A stretch of 5,905 bases of DNA from Gemmatimonadota bacterium (lineage in GTDB: Bacteria > Gemmatimonadota > Gemmatimonadetes > Gemmatimonadales > GWC2-71-9), in contig QHTY01000113.1 of the NCBI GenBank assembly GCA_003220985.1, positions 1 through 5,905 on the forward strand. The letters are read 5' to 3'. The notes below the pieces were generated by a model. That model had not been told where the DNA came from. It was given only the letters and a program-made list of their open reading frames with translations, and did no database searches. Below, piece by piece: positions 1 through 5,905 of the stretch. How positions within the stretch are numbered: position 1 is the stretch's first letter; each line of letters starts with the position of its first letter. The translations under genes and the position numbers were made by a program.

Positions 1-1984
1 GTTGATGGAGTGTCGTGACCGAGTACACCGGCACGCCGGCGTCCAAGGTCCTCACAATCGCGCGGAGTTCGTTCGCGACCGACCCAACCCCACTCTCCGT
101 GCGGAGGACCGGATTCATGCGGTTCTCTGCCGTCTGGAGATGCGTCAAGTAGATAACCGGCGGTGAATCCGCATCGAGAGCGGCGACCTGGACGTCGCCG
201 ACGACGCCAACTACTTCCCAGACGGTCCCGCCGGTTGCGGCCAGCCGCAGTCTCTGGCCCACTGCGTGGCCCGTTCCGAGCAGCTTCGCGAAGCTCGAGC
301 TGACGACGGCGACAGGAGGCCCGTCGGCCCTGTCGCGCGGCTCGAATGCGCGTCCCGAGACGACGGGAATTCCCATCGTCGCGAAGTACTCGCCGCCGAC
401 GATCCGCAATACACTCCGAGGTTGCACGGACGGTGGGCGCGGACGGTCGACCGGATCGAAGGTCGTGATGCCACCGCCTCCGCCCGGTACTTCATTGATC
501 AGTGCGGCGCCACGGACGGCCGGCAGCGCCACGATCCGAGCCAGCAATGCCTCATAGAACTGCTGCTGCGCGACTGGCGTCTGGTAGCGTGGCCCGGACA
601 GTGGCACACGAGCCGTCACCAATCCCTCCGGATCCCTGAATCCCACGTCGCGGTGCACCAGGTTGCTGAAGCTCACGACGAGCAGGCCCGATGAGATGAG
701 AAGCACGACCGTGAAGGCCAGTTGTGTGACGACGAGGCCGCGGCGGAGGCGGCGATCGCCGCGCCCGAGCGTCGTCCGCGCATCGCCTCCACCTTTCCAG
801 CCCCGGGTGATGAGTAGAGCGGGGCCGAGGCCGAAGCCGATCGCCAGTATGGTCGCCACGCCTCCAATCACCGCGATCACCCCTGCATCGAGTCCGGTGT
901 TCGCGAGGTACGGCATGCCGATCCTGACGCCTTCAGGAATCGCCGCGATCACAGCGCTGGTGGTCATCTGACCGATGGCAGTGGCAAGGGCAGCGCCGAG
1001 GAGACTGGGCACAAGGCTTTCGACGAGCAGTTGGCGCACAACGCGCGCGCGCGTGGCGCCAAGCGCGGAGCGCACCGTCAGCTCCGGCATGCGCTCGACG
1101 TATCGAGTCAGCATGAGGAGAGCGAGGTTCGCACACATGGTCACCAGAAGGAGGGACATCGCGATGAGAAGTCCGGTCAGGATCGGCTTTATGTTGCCGA
1201 GGAGTGCGTCGCGGAGCGGGACCGCGACGATAGTACGGCCAGCCAACTCGTTGGGATTTTCGCTTGCCAGTCGGGACATCATGGCTGCGAGCTGCGCTTG
1301 CGCCCCTGCCGGTGGCACCTGGTCCTGAAGTCGACCAATCACGTTGACAGAGCGCAGCAGCCGGTTTGTGAGCCGTTGCCCATCGACGACGAGAGGCACA
1401 AAAATGTCGGCATTCTGAAGCAGCGCGAAGTGAAACTCGGGCGGTAGAACTCCCACGATGACGTACGGCGTGCCGTTGATCGTGATGGTTTGGTCAACCG
1501 CATTCCTGCCGGGAACGGAGTGGGCAAACCGTTCGCTCACAATTGTCACTGCTGCTCCGGACTCATCCTCGCCTGGAAGGAAATCGCGCCCGACCGGTAT
1601 CCGGACGCCAAGGAGCCGGAAGAAGCCCGCGGTCAGTTGCGCGCCGCGCAGCATTCGCGCCCCATCGCCCAGTCCAACGGTGACGTTGGTCGGGTCGTAG
1701 CCTTCGAGACCACTGAGACTGTTGGCGCGCGATCGCCAATCGCGGAGCGTGGGATACGAGGTGGGGCTCCGCTCATCGGTACCCACGCGCAACTCCCAGA
1801 GATGCACCAGACGTTGAGGCTCCGCGTACGGCAGCGGCTCAACCAAAGCAGCCTTGGACGTCGCGAAGATCGCAGCGGCCGCGCCCAACCCGAGGCCGAT
1901 CGTCAGAACAATGGCGGCCGCGAGAACGGGCGACCGTCGCATACGACGCAACGCGACGCGGAGATCCTGCAACAGCGCATCCAT
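1..1984 (-). CDS. ADOP-type ABC transporter permease A (FtsX/MacB family), C-terminus cut by window edge
   Basis: Reading from the ATG at 1984 gives 661 codons without a stop up to base 1, so the 3' end lies outside. The start MDALLQDLRVALRRMRRSP is the short cytoplasmic lead typical of ADOP permeases. A first membrane helix follows at about residues 21-43, then a MacB-like periplasmic domain (about 44-265, with NGTPYVIVGVLPPEF near 170-184). FtsX helices lie at about 268-292, 319-339 and 367-391, with the family signature RSALGATRARV near 305-315. A helix at 416-438 opens the second repeat, followed by a second periplasmic domain with GEYFATMGIPVVSGRAF near 531-547. The missing part should be the last three helices, about 150 residues by comparison with permease B. 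Function by family: inner-membrane permease working with a separate ATPase; substrate unknown. The start overlaps the stop of B by one base and has a GAGGG seven bases upstream. It uses more A/T-ending codons than B. Confidence 0.93.
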   Translation of the reverse strand, partial: MDALLQDLRVALRRMRRSPVLAAAIVLTIGLGLGAAAAIFATSKAALVEPLPYAEPQRLVHLWELRVGTDERSPTSYPTLRDWRSRANSLSGLEGYDPTNVTVGLGDGARMLRGAQLTAGFFRLLGVRIPVGRDFLPGEDESGAAVTIVSERFAHSVPGRNAVDQTITINGTPYVIVGVLPPEFHFALLQNADIFVPLVVDGQRLTNRLLRSVNVIGRLQDQVPPAGAQAQLAAMMSRLASENPNELAGRTIVAVPLRDALLGNIKPILTGLLIAMSLLLVTMCANLALLMLTRYVERMPELTVRSALGATRARVVRQLLVESLVPSLLGAALATAIGQMTTSAVIAAIPEGVRIGMPYLANTGLDAGVIAVIGGVATILAIGFGLGPALLITRGWKGGGDARTTLGRGDRRLRRGLVVTQLAFTVVLLISSGLLVVSFSNLVHRDVGFRDPEGLVTARVPLSGPRYQTPVAQQQFYEALLARIVALPAVRGAALINEVPGGGGGITTFDPVDRPRPPSVQPRSVLRIVGGEYFATMGIPVVSGRAFEPRDRADGPPVAVVSSSFAKLLGTGHAVGQRLRLAATGGTVWEVVGVVGDVQVAALDADSPPVIYLTHLQTAENRMNPVLRTESGVGSVANELRAIVRTLDAGVPVYSVTTLHQ

Positions 1985-1996
1985 TATTCAGCCCTC
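1982..1996 (-). promoter_or_regulatory. TAATG stop/start overlap with embedded ribosome-binding site for permease A
   Basis: The coding strand reads GAGGG (1996-1992), seven bases, then ATG (1984-1982). The TAA of permease B (1986-1984) shares one base with the ATG. The spacing is good for a Shine-Dalgarno sequence and decides the start of A. The site again lies within LRAE codons. Confidence 0.7.
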
Positions 1997-3858
1997 AGCG
2001 CAACCATCGGATCGACGCGCGCGGCCCGACGAGAGGGCACGAAGCTGGCCAACACGGTCGTGCCGAGCAGAACCAGCGTCACGAAACCAAAGACGAGCGG
2101 ATCGTGAGGCGATTCCTGAAACAAGAGTGGCCCGAGCCATTGGCCCCCGGCGAGCGCGATCAAGACCCCGATCGCGATTCCGCTTAGGCCGACCCTCAGG
2201 CCTTCCTTGACGATCAGCGTGACGAGGTCCCGCTGCTGCGCGCCAAGCGCGGCCCGCACGCCCAGTTCCTGGACGCGTTGTGCGACACTGTACGCGATCA
2301 CGCTGTACAGACCGATCGCGGCCAGCGCGAGGGCAAGGGTACCGAAGGCGACGAACATGGTCGCGCCCAGCTGCCAGGATCGCGTCTGCTCGCCCAGGAT
2401 GTCGCGCAGCGGTGTGACGGTGACGTACGAGGCACCGGGCATGATCTGCTGCAAGCGGCGACGGATCGCCTCGACCTGACGCGCCGCGTTCCCGCGCGTC
2501 CGGATGAACAAACCACCGTCTTGAGGATGCCACTGCGCCGCCGGGAGATAGTAGAACAAGCCGGGGTCGTCACCGAGCTTCTGCGACCTGATGTTCTCGG
2601 CAACCCCCACCACGTAGGTGCACGGGGCCGTATCCGCCCCCAGCTTGACGCACTGCCCGATCGGATCCCGGCCCGGCCAGAGCGTCTTGGCCATCGCATC
2701 GCTCACAACCATCACACGGGGCGCATGCTCCGCATCCTGGGCGGCGATGCCACGGCCGCGGAGGACGCGCGTGCCGAGCGTGGCGAAGTAGTCCGGCGTC
2801 ACCGCATTGAGATAGAACTCGCCCAGCCGGTCGACGGAGTCGATGCCGGCGACGTACAGGGTCACGTTCCAGGAACCCCAGAAGGGCACCGTGACCTGCC
2901 GGGATGCGCGTTCGACTCCCGGCGTTGCCTGCGCGGTCTCGAGCAGCTCCTGACGCAGCTGGACGTTGCGGGCGCTGTCGAGCCGTACACCCCGCATGTT
3001 CAGCTCCACGAGGAGCACGGGGTCGACGTCGTAGCCGAGCGGGATCACGCGCACGTGGCTCAGGCTGCGCACGAACAGGCCGGCGCCGACGAGCAGCACC
3101 ACCGAGAGGGCGCCTTGCAGCACGAGCAAGGCGCTGCGGAGGCGCGACCGCTGGAAGGTGCCCCCTCGCGCACCGGCCTTGAGATCCCCGGCGACATCGG
3201 TGTGCGTACTCAGCAGCGCGGGCGCGAGGCCGGTGAGGAGACCGGCGCACAGCGCCGCAATGCCGCCGAACAGCAGCGTGCGCGCGTCGCCCATGACGCT
3301 CACCTCGGACGACTTCGCCAGGAACTGCGCGCGTAGCACCGCGCCGCCCCACTCGGCAACGAGCAGCCCGGCCAGGCCGCCGAGCAAGGCGAGGAGCAGG
3401 CTCTCCGTGAAGAGCTGCGACAACAGGCGCGTCCGGCTCACGCCCAGCGCGAGGCGCACGGCGATCTCGCGCCGGCGCCGCAGCGCCCGGGCGAGCAGCA
3501 GATTCGCGACGTTCGCGCACGCGATGAGCAGGACGATCAACGCGACGCCACTGATCCATGTCGCGACCTTGGCGAAGCTCGACTCGTTTGGTCCGCGCTC
3601 GCTCAGGACCGAGGCCACGATGCCACGTGGCCGGGCGAGCGCGACGGGAGTCATGCCCGCGCTGGTCGCCAGCTGGGCGATGTAGCTCTTGAAGTAGGCG
3701 GTGGTGAGATCAGCCGTCGCAGCGGCAAGGCTCACACCTGGCTTGCGCTGAACGAGCATGAACATCCACGTCCAATGATATGTGGTCGACCAGCTCTCGT
3801 TGCGAAGCCGCGCGGCGGCCCAGGCGCTGGCATAGGAGCTGATGGGAACGAATGCCAC
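1984..3858 (-). CDS. C-terminal fragment of permease B as literally encoded
   Basis: This frame holds the rest of permease B. Genuine homology extends upstream of the nominal start to about 3925 (LYTIIGVAPEGFFGLWPTQRP). The only start-like codon nearby is GTG at 3858, which falls inside conserved sequence (RPVAFVPIS) and has no visible Shine-Dalgarno sequence, so independent initiation is doubtful. The fragment carries the end of the first periplasmic domain, the first FtsX module (CANVANLLLAR, REIAVRLALG), the second periplasmic domain and the terminal FtsX module (ELGVRAALGA, then PSRRAARVDPMVALRAE). It lacks the N-terminal helix. Confidence 0.6.
   Translation of the reverse strand: MAFVPISSYASAWAAARLRNESWSTTYHWTWMFMLVQRKPGVSLAAATADLTTAYFKSYIAQLATSAGMTPVALARPRGIVASVLSERGPNESSFAKVATWISGVALIVLLIACANVANLLLARALRRRREIAVRLALGVSRTRLLSQLFTESLLLALLGGLAGLLVAEWGGAVLRAQFLAKSSEVSVMGDARTLLFGGIAALCAGLLTGLAPALLSTHTDVAGDLKAGARGGTFQRSRLRSALLVLQGALSVVLLVGAGLFVRSLSHVRVIPLGYDVDPVLLVELNMRGVRLDSARNVQLRQELLETAQATPGVERASRQVTVPFWGSWNVTLYVAGIDSVDRLGEFYLNAVTPDYFATLGTRVLRGRGIAAQDAEHAPRVMVVSDAMAKTLWPGRDPIGQCVKLGADTAPCTYVVGVAENIRSQKLGDDPGLFYYLPAAQWHPQDGGLFIRTRGNAARQVEAIRRRLQQIMPGASYVTVTPLRDILGEQTRSWQLGATMFVAFGTLALALAAIGLYSVIAYSVAQRVQELGVRAALGAQQRDLVTLIVKEGLRVGLSGIAIGVLIALAGGQWLGPLLFQESPHDPLVFGFVTLVLLGTTVLASFVPSRRAARVDPMVALRAE
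1986..2016 (-). repeat. Copy 1 of a near-identical gene-terminus repeat (end of permease B)
   Basis: This 31-base stretch matches 4468-4498 at 28 positions without gaps, including a perfect 12-base run (attcagccctca on the plus strand) and a perfect 11-base run (atcggatcgac). It encodes the conserved VDPMVALRAE end of B plus the stop region. The identity probably combines protein conservation with shared ancestry of tandemly duplicated genes. Confidence 0.7.
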
Positions 3859-4469
3859 AGGCCGCTGCGTCGGCCACAGGCCGAAGAAACCCTCCGGGGC
3901 GACGCCAATGATGGTGTAGAGCGTGGGCCCGGCCCGATCTGCAGGGTGGAACCGAGCACGTCGCTGCGGCCAGCGTAGCGCGTCTGCCAGAAGGTGTACG
4001 CGAGCACCGCGACCGGCGTCCCGTTGGGGGGCGTGTCCTCCGCCGCCGTGAAATAGCGGCCCAGCGCCGGCGGCGCGTCGAAGAAGCCGAAGAAGCTCGC
4101 GCTCACGATGCCGACGCGCATCTCACGCGCATCGGCACCGATCCCGATCGCAATGTCTTCTTCGGTGAAGGCCGCGGTGCGCGCGAACGATGAGGTCCAG
4201 TTCGTCAGGTCGTCGTAGCGCGCGTACTGCATGGCCCCGTTGGCAAACTCCTCACCGCGGTACCTGCGCGCCAGATAGACCCGATGCACAGCGCCGGGAT
4301 CGCGCAGCAACGGCGGAGCTCGAAACATCATCCGGTCCAGGACCGAGAACATGGTGACGTTCGCGCCGATGCCGAGCGCCAGGGTGCAGACGACGCCGAG
4401 CGTGAAGCCGGGGCTCCGTGCGAGCTGACGCAGGGCGTAGCGCAGGTCGGCGAGGAGGGCGTCGATCAT
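3732..4469 (-). CDS. N-terminal fragment of permease B as literally encoded
   Basis: Without frame repair, the ATG at 4469 gives a 245-residue product ending at TGA 3734-3732. About the first 180 residues are genuine: the N-terminal helix (21-46) and roughly half of the first MacB-like periplasmic domain, up to STLQIG. The last 63 or so residues are out of frame (rich in S, P, R and G) and resemble nothing. With one membrane anchor and an incomplete periplasmic domain, it is unlikely to work alone. It is listed because automatic annotation will report it as a separate gene. Confidence 0.6.
   Translation of the reverse strand: MIDALLADLRYALRQLARSPGFTLGVVCTLALGIGANVTMFSVLDRMMFRAPPLLRDPGAVHRVYLARRYRGEEFANGAMQYARYDDLTNWTSSFARTAAFTEEDIAIGIGADAREMRVGIVSASFFGFFDAPPALGRYFTAAEDTPPNGTPVAVLAYTFWQTRYAGRSDVLGSTLQIGPGPRSTPSLASPRRVSSACGRRSGLWHSFPSAPMPAPGPPRGFATRAGRPHIIGRGCSCSFSASQV
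3926..3936 (-). other. Frameshift site: 5-bp tandem duplication in permease B
   Basis: The plus strand shows ggccc repeated exactly twice (3926-3935), with the period continuing one base further to 3936. On the coding strand this reads GGGCCGGGCCCACG. Upstream the protein is in frame as STLQIGP; downstream the conserved LYTIIGVAPEGF is in another frame. Removing one 5-bp unit gives STLQIGPTLYTIIGV, which aligns without gaps to QTITINGTPYVIVGV of permease A. Loss of a single base in the same run would also restore the frame but leaves two extra residues. Confidence 0.85.
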
Positions 4470-4478
4470 TCAGCCCTC
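4466..4478 (-). promoter_or_regulatory. ATGA stop/start overlap with embedded ribosome-binding site for permease B
   Basis: The coding strand reads GAGGG (4478-4474), four bases, then ATG (4469-4467). The TGA of permease C (4468-4466) shares bases with this ATG. The GAGGG lies within the LRAE codons of C. The arrangement suggests that ribosomes ending C restart on B. Confidence 0.7.
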
Positions 4479-5905
4479 AAGGCAATCATCGGATCGACAC
4501 GCGCCGCGCGGCGTGCGGGGAGATAGCTGGCCACCAGCACTGCCATCCCGATCACAAGGGCGACGGCCACGAGTGTGAGCGGATCCATGGGGCTGATGCC
4601 GAACAGCAGACGCCGAATGGCTTTGCCGGCGGCCAACGCCCCGGCAAACCCCAATGCGACGCCGAGACCTCCGACGCGCAGACCCCGCCCCACGACCAGC
4701 CAGAGCACTTCCCCGGGCCGGGCGCCGAGCGCCAGGCGAATCCCCATTTCGTGGGCGCGTTCGCTGACGACGAACGCCATCACCGCGTAGGTCCCGACGA
4801 TGGCAAGCGCCAGGGCTACCGCGGCGAACACGCCGAGCAGCAGCATGTTGAGGCGGCGCGGCGCGATCGACGTCGCCCGCAGCTCGTTCATCGTGCGAAT
4901 CGACGTCACCGGCATGCTGCGGTCCAACGACCAGACGGCGCGCTCCAGCGCGGGTACCAGGGCACGAGGCTCCGCGGTCACTCGTACGACCACGGACAGC
5001 CAGGGCCAGGGATCCTGCGCATGCGGGATGTAGAACTCCGGCTCGACTGGTGCATCGAGACCAAACTGTCTGGCATCGCCGGCAACGCCGACGATCAGAC
5101 GTGGCACACCGCCGGCCCTCCCCGGGATGAATCGTGACGCGATGGGATCGGTACCGGGGAAAAAACGTCGCGCGAATTCCTGATTCACGATGACGACCGG
5201 CAGCCCGCCCGGTGCGTCGGCATCGGTGAATTCTCGGCCGCGCACCGGGATGCCCAGCGTGTGGAAATAGCCGGGACTGACGGCGCGATCCTGCGCGGAG
5301 CGTTCGCGGCCTGGTTCGGGTTCTTCGCCGACGAGGCGGAAGCTGTTGCTGTGATCGGCGCCGCTGAGCGGGAGGCGCGATGCGAGTCCCACGCTCGAGA
5401 CGCCGGGGACCGCCGCGAGCCGTTCCCGCAGCTCGCGGAAGAAGGACACGACGTACGCGGGATTCCCCGATTGTGCGGGTAGCAGCCCGACATTAAAGGA
5501 AAGGACACCGTCGGTGCGGACGCCCGCATCGACGCCAGCCAACCGGTCGATGCTGCGGATCAACAAGCCCGCCACGGCCAGCAGCATCACCGCCATCGCG
5601 GTTTGCCCGACCACGAGACTGGTCCGCAGGCGTGTGTGACCGCGCGCAGTGGTTTGGCTGCGTCCGCCTTCCTTGAGCTGCGTGTGCAGGTCGGCAGCGA
5701 GCACGCGAGAGACCGGAACCAGACCTACGGCGAGTCCGGTTGCGATGGCGATCGCCGCCGTGACGGCGAGGACTCTTCCGTCCAATGAGATCTCGGAGGC
5801 GCGCGGGATGCTGTCGGCGGCCAGCACGCGGAACGCCTCGAGAGCCCACGCCGCGCCGAGAAGCCCGACGATCGCGCCGGCGACAGCGAGCAGCAGACTT
5901 TCAAC
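4466..5905 (-). CDS. ADOP-type ABC transporter permease C (FtsX/MacB family), N-terminus cut by window edge
   Basis: The frame is open from the right edge to TGA at 4468-4466, giving the last 479 residues of the protein. The GTG at 5827 is internal, since clear family sequence (VESLLLAVAGAIVGLLG) precedes it. Numbering from the edge: helices of the first FtsX module at about 3-24 and 43-64; a helix opening the second repeat at 97-117; second MacB-like periplasmic domain about 118-350, with SPGYFHTLGIPVRGREFTDAD near 210-230 and VIVNQEFARRFFPGTDPI near 238-255; terminal FtsX helices at about 353-380, 403-424 and 441-463, with EMGIRLALGARPGEV near 386-400. It ends in PARRAARVDPMIALRAE. The missing N-terminus (first helix, first periplasmic domain and one FtsX helix) should be roughly 330-350 residues. 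No frame break is seen. Its stop overlaps the start of B by 4 bp, so the two are probably translationally coupled. ATPase partner and substrate are unknown. Confidence 0.95.
   Translation of the reverse strand, partial: VESLLLAVAGAIVGLLGAAWALEAFRVLAADSIPRASEISLDGRVLAVTAAIAIATGLAVGLVPVSRVLAADLHTQLKEGGRSQTTARGHTRLRTSLVVGQTAMAVMLLAVAGLLIRSIDRLAGVDAGVRTDGVLSFNVGLLPAQSGNPAYVVSFFRELRERLAAVPGVSSVGLASRLPLSGADHSNSFRLVGEEPEPGRERSAQDRAVSPGYFHTLGIPVRGREFTDADAPGGLPVVIVNQEFARRFFPGTDPIASRFIPGRAGGVPRLIVGVAGDARQFGLDAPVEPEFYIPHAQDPWPWLSVVVRVTAEPRALVPALERAVWSLDRSMPVTSIRTMNELRATSIAPRRLNMLLLGVFAAVALALAIVGTYAVMAFVVSERAHEMGIRLALGARPGEVLWLVVGRGLRVGGLGVALGFAGALAAGKAIRRLLFGISPMDPLTLVAVALVIGMAVLVASYLPARRAARVDPMIALRAE
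4468..4498 (-). repeat. Copy 2 of a near-identical gene-terminus repeat (end of permease C)
   Basis: This is the counterpart of 1986-2016 and encodes VDPMIALRAE at the end of C. The two copies are in the same orientation and exactly 2482 bases apart, one permease gene length. Recombination between them would remove or duplicate one whole permease unit without disturbing the reading frame of the gene end. Confidence 0.7.

Larger units (their letters stand above)
1984..4469 (-). pseudogene. ADOP-type ABC transporter permease B, complete but frameshifted
   Basis: One gene read in two frames. It starts at the ATG at 4469 (MIDALLADLRYALRQLARSP) and ends with ALRAE and TAA at 1986-1984. The frame changes at 3926-3936. 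Dropping one copy of a 5-bp tandem repeat there gives 826 residues, a normal ADOP length. In the repaired protein: helix 1 at about 21-46; first MacB-like periplasmic domain about 47-300; FtsX helices at about 301-325, 353-374 and 396-418, with REIAVRLALG before helix 3; a helix at 445-466; second periplasmic domain about 467-690 with a cysteine pair (605 and 615); helices at about 701-725, 752-773 and 787-809. Expected role by family: inner-membrane permease of an ABC-type system, ATPase not encoded here, substrate unknown. No other stop or frame break is seen, so the lesion is recent, a strain variant or an assembly error. Programmed frameshifting is possible but weakly supported. Confidence 0.88.

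Noticed and set aside
2278..3336. Plus-strand open frame of 352 codons opposite permease B
   Set aside because: It is antisense to clear FtsX/MacB coding sequence. Its translation is a low-complexity mix rich in R, A, E, G, H and Q with no recognisable domain, as expected from GC-rich shadow frames.
2570..3559. Minus-strand open frame of 329 codons overlapping permease B in another frame
   Set aside because: Its translation is very arginine- and alanine-rich with no membrane segments, whereas the overlapping B frame has conserved family motifs throughout.
3854..3883. 11-bp direct repeat gccacaggccg (3854-3864 and 3873-3883)
   Set aside because: It is only two copies within coding sequence, read in different frames, with no flanking features; it is likely chance in GC-rich sequence.
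3870..3884. Six-base-pair GC-rich hairpin with a 3-base loop (TCGGCC TGT GGCCGA on the coding strand) downstream of the frameshift
   Set aside because: It begins about 39 bases after the slippery-like heptamer, too far for a usual frameshift stimulator. It is not followed by a T run, so it is not a terminator, and it lies in conserved coding sequence.
4418..5137. Plus-strand open frame of 239 codons opposite permease C
   Set aside because: It is a shadow of a well-supported gene, hydrophilic and biased in composition, with no ribosome-binding site or recognisable family.
5825..5827. GTG as the start of permease C
   Set aside because: The frame continues upstream to the edge with typical FtsX helix sequence (VESLLLAVAGAIVGLLG), so this GTG encodes an internal valine.
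1..5905. ABC transporter ATPase, promoter, terminator or CRISPR array
   Set aside because: No Walker A/B or LSGGQ-like sequence was seen in the coding frames, and there are no intergenic gaps to hold promoters, terminators or arrays.

Overview
The window is a fragment of one minus-strand operon, read from high to low coordinates. It encodes three consecutive large FtsX/MacB-type permeases, with no intergenic space beyond 4-bp and 1-bp overlaps. All three match the 'ADOP' class (acidobacterial duplicated orphan permeases), in which two copies of a periplasmic MacB-like core domain plus FtsX membrane module are fused in one chain of about 800 residues. High GC, the ADOP architecture and the repeated arrays of such genes suggest a member of Acidobacteriota or Gemmatimonadota. 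This is inference; there is no rRNA or taxonomic marker in the window.

Layout in transcription order: (1) 5905-4466, permease C, which lacks its N-terminal half because it runs off the right edge and ends in the ALRAE motif; (2) 4469-1984, permease B, complete from start to stop but broken by a frameshift at 3926-3936; (3) 1984-1, permease A, with an intact start and 661 residues before it runs off the left edge. C and B overlap as ATGA, and B and A overlap as TAATG. In both junctions the codons for the conserved C-terminal LRAE also contain a GAGGG ribosome-binding sequence for the next gene.

The main observation is the lesion in B. It coincides with a perfect tandem duplication of a 5-bp unit (plus strand ggccc twice). 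Removing one copy rejoins the two reading frames into an 826-residue protein, whose spacing around the break then matches permease A residue for residue. B therefore looks like a recently broken gene, or a strain or assembly variant, in an otherwise intact operon.

No ATP-binding subunit, promoter, terminator, RNA gene, mobile element or CRISPR array is visible, and the plus strand carries only shadow reading frames. By family resemblance the proteins would sit in the inner membrane as permease parts of ABC-type export or mechanotransmission machinery. Their substrate and partner ATPase cannot be read from this sequence. I found a known family with an interesting arrangement, not a clearly new system.
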